From positions 1-64,000 of the forward strand of contig NZ_CADFEI010000024.1 in the NCBI RefSeq assembly GCF_902833225.1: a DNA stretch of 64,000 nt. The letters are read 5' to 3'. Source of the stretch: Burkholderia sp. BCC1644. GTDB lineage: Bacteria > Pseudomonadota > Gammaproteobacteria > Burkholderiales > Burkholderiaceae. Made by a program: the position numbers and the translations under genes. Under the pieces are notes generated by a model. That model did not search any database. It was not told the DNA's origin and was given only the letters and a program-made list of their open reading frames with translations. This document shows, piece after piece, positions 60,740 to 64,000 of this stretch (positions within the stretch are counted from its first letter, which is position 1; each line of letters starts with the position of its first letter).

Positions 60740-63700
60740 ATGCAACGCATCCTCAACGTGCTGACTCATCCGCGTACGCTCTCGATTGTCGGGATCGTCG
60801 CGCTAGCGGCGATCCTCTTCATCGTCGCCGACATGCTGCAGCTGCCGCTCCTGTGGGCGGCGATCGCGTTCGCGGCGATCCTCGCGCTGTGGCTCGTCGT
60901 CGCGCTGTGGCGCCGCTGGCGCGTGAAGCGCGCGAACCAGCAGCTCGGCCAGGTGCTCGAAGAGCAGGCGGAAACCGGCAAGATCGCCGCGCCCGCCGCC
61001 GCCGCGCTCGCCCCCGACTCGAAGACCGCCGACCTCGACGTGCTGCGCACGCGCCTGTCGGATGCGGTGAAGACGATCAAGACGTCGAAGATCGGCCAGG
61101 TGTCGGGCGGCTCCGCGCTGTATGAACTGCCGTGGTACATCGTGATCGGCAACCCGGCTGCGGGCAAGAGCAGCGCGGTGCTCAACTCCGGCCTGCAGTT
61201 CCCGTTCGCGGACAAGAACAGCGCCGTGATCCACGGTATCGGCGGCACGCGTAACTGCGACTGGTTCTTCACGACCGAAGGGATCCTGCTCGACACGGCC
61301 GGCCGCTATTCGGTGCACGAGGAAGACCGCAGCGAGTGGCTCGGCTTCCTCGGCCTGCTCAAGCGTTATCGTCCGAAGGCGCCGATCAACGGCATCATCG
61401 TCACCGCGAGCATCGCCGAACTCACCGGCAACCGTCCCGAATTCGCCATCAACCTCGCGAAAAACCTCCGTCAGCGCGTTCAGGAGCTGACGGAAAAGCT
61501 GGAAGTGTTCGCGCCGGTCTACGTGATGTTCACGAAGGCCGACCTGATCACCGGCTTCACCGAATTCTTCAGCAGCAGCGACAAGCACGAGTACGACCGC
61601 GTGTGGGGCGCCACCCTGCCCTACGAGCCCGACGACAAGCGCGACGTGGTCGCGCAGTTCGACACGCACTTCGAGGAACTCTACGAAGGGCTGAAGGAAA
61701 TCAGCGTCGCGCAGCTGTCGCTGTCGCGCGGCAACCAGCTGTCGCCAGGCCAGTTGAGCTTCCCGCTCGAATTCTCGACCATCAAGCCGTCGCTGCGCGC
61801 GTTCCTCGCCACGCTGTTCGAGAACAACCCGTTCCAGTACAAGCCGATCTTCCGCGGCTTCTACTTCACCAGCGCGCTGCAGGAAGGCGAAACCAACAGC
61901 GCGGCCGCGCAGCGCATCGCGCACCGCTTCGGCCTCGACGGAACCGCGCTGCCGAAACCGCACAGCGCCTTCTCGAAGAACGGCTTCTTCCTGCGCGACC
62001 TGTTCTCGAAGGTGATCTTCGCGGACCGTCAGACGGTACGCCAGTTCGCGAGCCCGACCAAGACGCGGCTGCGCTACGCGACCTTCTTCGGCTTCGTCGC
62101 GGCGCTCGCGATCGCGCTCGGCGGCTGGACCTGGTCGACGATCGGCAACCAGCAGCTCGTGTCGAACGTGCAGGCCGACCTCGACAACGTCACGCGCCTG
62201 CAGCAGGGCCGCAACGACCTGCAGTCGCGCCTGCAGGCGATGGACATCCTCGAAGACCGGATCGAACAGCTCGAGCAGTTCCGCCGCGACAAGCCGCTGT
62301 CGGTGTCGCTCGGCCTGTACCAGGGCGACCGTCTCGAGCAGCACCTGCTGACCGAGTACTACAACGGCGTGCGCCAGATCCTGCTGGCCCCCGTGTCGCA
62401 GAACCTCGCGTCGTTCATGAAGGACGTGAACGCGCATCCCGAACAGCTCGTGCCGATGACGCGCCCGCCCGAATCGGGCGCCGTGCAGGGTGGCGCGATT
62501 CCGGTCTCGACGAACGCGGCAGGCGCCGCGCCGATGGCCGGCGCCGCACTGGCCGCGTCCGGCGCCGCGCCGGCCGCCGCAGCGCAACAGCCGGCCGCAC
62601 CGCAGGGCGGCCTCTACAGCGACGCGTCGCCGACCAACGTGCAGGACGCGTACAACGCGCTGAAGACGTACCTGATGCTGTCCGACAAGCGTCACGTCGA
62701 GCAGGCGCACCTGACCGACCAGCTCGCGCGCTTCTGGCGCGGCTGGCTCGAGACGAATCGCGGCAACATGCCGCGTGACGAGATGATCAAGAGCGCCGAG
62801 CGCATGATCTCGTTCTACCTGTCCCGCGTGAACGACAACGACTGGCCGATGATCGACGCGAACCTCGCGCTCGTCGACCAGACCCGCGAGAACCTGCGCC
62901 GCGTCGTGCGCGGCATGCCGGCCCGCCAGCGTGTCTACGAGGAAATCAAGGCACGCGCGTCGACCCGCTTCGCGCCGATGACCATCGCGCGCATCGTCGG
63001 CGACGGCAACCAGTCGCTCGTGGCGGGCAGCTACGCGATTCCGGGCACGTTCACGCGCGAAGCGTGGTTCGACTACGTGCAGCCGGCGATCCGCGATGCG
63101 GCGACCAAGGAACTGCAGGCGAAGGACTGGGTGCTGAACACGTCGACGCAGGACGACCTGACGCTCGAGGGCAGCCCCGAGCAGATCCAGAAGACGCTCG
63201 TCGGCATGTACAAGACCGAATACGCGCAGCACTGGCAGAAGTTCATGCAGGGCATCGCCGTGCAGGGCTTCAGCAGCTTCGGCCAGGCCGTCGACGGGAT
63301 GAACCGCCTCGGCGACCCGCAGGATTCGCCGATCCGCAAGATCCTCGAGACCGCGTACGACCAGACGTCGTGGGACAACCCGTCGCTCGCGAACGTGACG
63401 ATCAAGAAGGCGCAGACGGGCGTCGTGAACTGGGTCAAGCAACTGTTCTCGCGCTCGCAGGCCGGCCAGGTGGCGGCCGCCAACATCGACATCAACGGCA
63501 ATCCGGCCGAGGTGCCGATGGGTCCGATCGGCCAGGAGTTCATCGGGCTCGCGCGGATCGTCGCGACGCATGACGGCACGTCGATGCTCAAGGGCTACAT
63601 GGAATCGCTGTCGAAGGTCCGTACCCGCTTCAACGTGATCAAGAACCAGGGCGACCCGGGCCCGGGCGCGCGCCAGCTGATGCAGCAGACGCTCGACGGC

Positions 63701-64000
63701 AACGGTTCGGAACTCGCCGATTCGCTGAAGCTCGTCGACGAGCAGATGCTGACGGGCCTCACCGATTCGCAACGCAAGTCGCTGCGTCCGCTGCTCGTGC
63801 GGCCGCTGATGCAGGCGTTCGCCGTCGTGATCCAGCCGGCCAGCGCCGAAGTCAACAAGGTGTGGAACGCGCAGGTCTACCAGCCGTTCCAGAACTCGCT
63901 CGCGACGAAGTACCCGTTCGCGGCGAGCGCGAAGATCGAAGCCGGCGCCGGCGAGATCGCGCAGGTGTTCGGTCCGGACGGCTCGATCGCGAAGTTCGTC
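60740..64000 (+). CDS. tssM: Type VI secretion system membrane subunit TssM (IcmF), 5' part
   Basis: The first 1087 codons of tssM are present; the gene runs past the right edge. It starts with two membrane helices (about 13-55), followed by the IcmF cytosolic domain with an intact Walker A GNPAAGKSS (137-145), LLDTAGRYSV and VMFTKADLITGF, a third helix (about 446-467), and the large periplasmic domain. The family is about 1130-1300 residues, so most of it is here. TssM forms the envelope core with TssL and TssJ and its NTPase loop is intact. An Ala/Pro-rich insert lies at about 588-626. Confidence 0.96.
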   Translation, partial: MQRILNVLTHPRTLSIVGIVALAAILFIVADMLQLPLLWAAIAFAAILALWLVVALWRRWRVKRANQQLGQVLEEQAETGKIAAPAAAALAPDSKTADLDVLRTRLSDAVKTIKTSKIGQVSGGSALYELPWYIVIGNPAAGKSSAVLNSGLQFPFADKNSAVIHGIGGTRNCDWFFTTEGILLDTAGRYSVHEEDRSEWLGFLGLLKRYRPKAPINGIIVTASIAELTGNRPEFAINLAKNLRQRVQELTEKLEVFAPVYVMFTKADLITGFTEFFSSSDKHEYDRVWGATLPYEPDDKRDVVAQFDTHFEELYEGLKEISVAQLSLSRGNQLSPGQLSFPLEFSTIKPSLRAFLATLFENNPFQYKPIFRGFYFTSALQEGETNSAAAQRIAHRFGLDGTALPKPHSAFSKNGFFLRDLFSKVIFADRQTVRQFASPTKTRLRYATFFGFVAALAIALGGWTWSTIGNQQLVSNVQADLDNVTRLQQGRNDLQSRLQAMDILEDRIEQLEQFRRDKPLSVSLGLYQGDRLEQHLLTEYYNGVRQILLAPVSQNLASFMKDVNAHPEQLVPMTRPPESGAVQGGAIPVSTNAAGAAPMAGAALAASGAAPAAAAQQPAAPQGGLYSDASPTNVQDAYNALKTYLMLSDKRHVEQAHLTDQLARFWRGWLETNRGNMPRDEMIKSAERMISFYLSRVNDNDWPMIDANLALVDQTRENLRRVVRGMPARQRVYEEIKARASTRFAPMTIARIVGDGNQSLVAGSYAIPGTFTREAWFDYVQPAIRDAATKELQAKDWVLNTSTQDDLTLEGSPEQIQKTLVGMYKTEYAQHWQKFMQGIAVQGFSSFGQAVDGMNRLGDPQDSPIRKILETAYDQTSWDNPSLANVTIKKAQTGVVNWVKQLFSRSQAGQVAAANIDINGNPAEVPMGPIGQEFIGLARIVATHDGTSMLKGYMESLSKVRTRFNVIKNQGDPGPGARQLMQQTLDGNGSELADSLKLVDEQMLTGLTDSQRKSLRPLLVRPLMQAFAVVIQPASAEVNKVWNAQVYQPFQNSLATKYPFAASAKIEAGAGEIAQVFGPDGSIAKFV

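Noticed and set aside
60803..63772. A 989-codon open frame antisense to tssM
   Set aside because: It mirrors the third-position GC of tssM, shows no domain, and tssM itself is beyond doubt.

Overview
The window looks like a piece of chromosome 1 of a Burkholderia, most probably a Burkholderia cepacia complex species. It is very GC-rich, it is packed with long antisense shadow reading frames, and it carries the phenylacetate block paaF / paaZ-paaJ-paaG-paaI-paaK together with a trpEGDC operon, hemA-prfA-prmC-grxD-ubiX and one edge of a type VI secretion locus. I recall the same blocks being close together on chromosome 1 of B. cenocepacia; that placement is inference, because no search could be run.

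Layout. Bases 1-300 are the promoter and anti-termination leader of an rRNA operon that leaves the window to the left on the minus strand. 428-6958 is the phenylacetyl-CoA cluster, with paaF divergent from paaZJGIK and a TetR-type dyad between them. 7150-10472 holds mltA, a tiny membrane protein gene, apaG, rpe and gph. 10490-16333 is the trp operon, preceded by a Trp-rich leader peptide and attenuator and followed by a CYTH triphosphatase gene and ung. 16459-22446 has azoR, an M61 peptidase, dsbC, a UbiH-family hydroxylase and ychF.

22520-24490 is a two-gene accessory-looking unit (alpha/beta hydrolase plus radical SAM enzyme), visibly lower in GC than its surroundings. 24868-35107 holds gabP, a YjbR-family gene, an MFS/LysR pair, a DUF3761 protein, ettA, an isochorismatase/HAD pair, an Xaa-Pro aminopeptidase and a small membrane protein. 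35279-41391 holds a degenerate response regulator, hemA, prfA, prmC, grxD, ubiX and a DODA-type dioxygenase. 41498-52054 holds an APC permease, a cold-shock gene with a long leader, a YegD-type Hsp70, a nitroreductase, an MFS/TetR pair with two clear operators, two methyltransferases, YegP and an LEA-type lipoprotein. After an AT-rich gap come an M1 aminopeptidase lipoprotein, a LysR/quinone-reductase pair, XapX and a CorA/ZntB transporter. The right end (58503-64000) holds a Cys-rich membrane protein of unknown function, a TagX-like M15 peptidase and the first 1087 codons of tssM.

No insertion sequence, CRISPR array, tRNA gene or replication origin was recognised. The points most worth following up are the radical SAM/hydrolase pair, the Cys-rich T6SS neighbour, the pseudo-receiver regulator, the trp leader, and a sliding-clamp-like motif at the N-terminus of uracil-DNA glycosylase.
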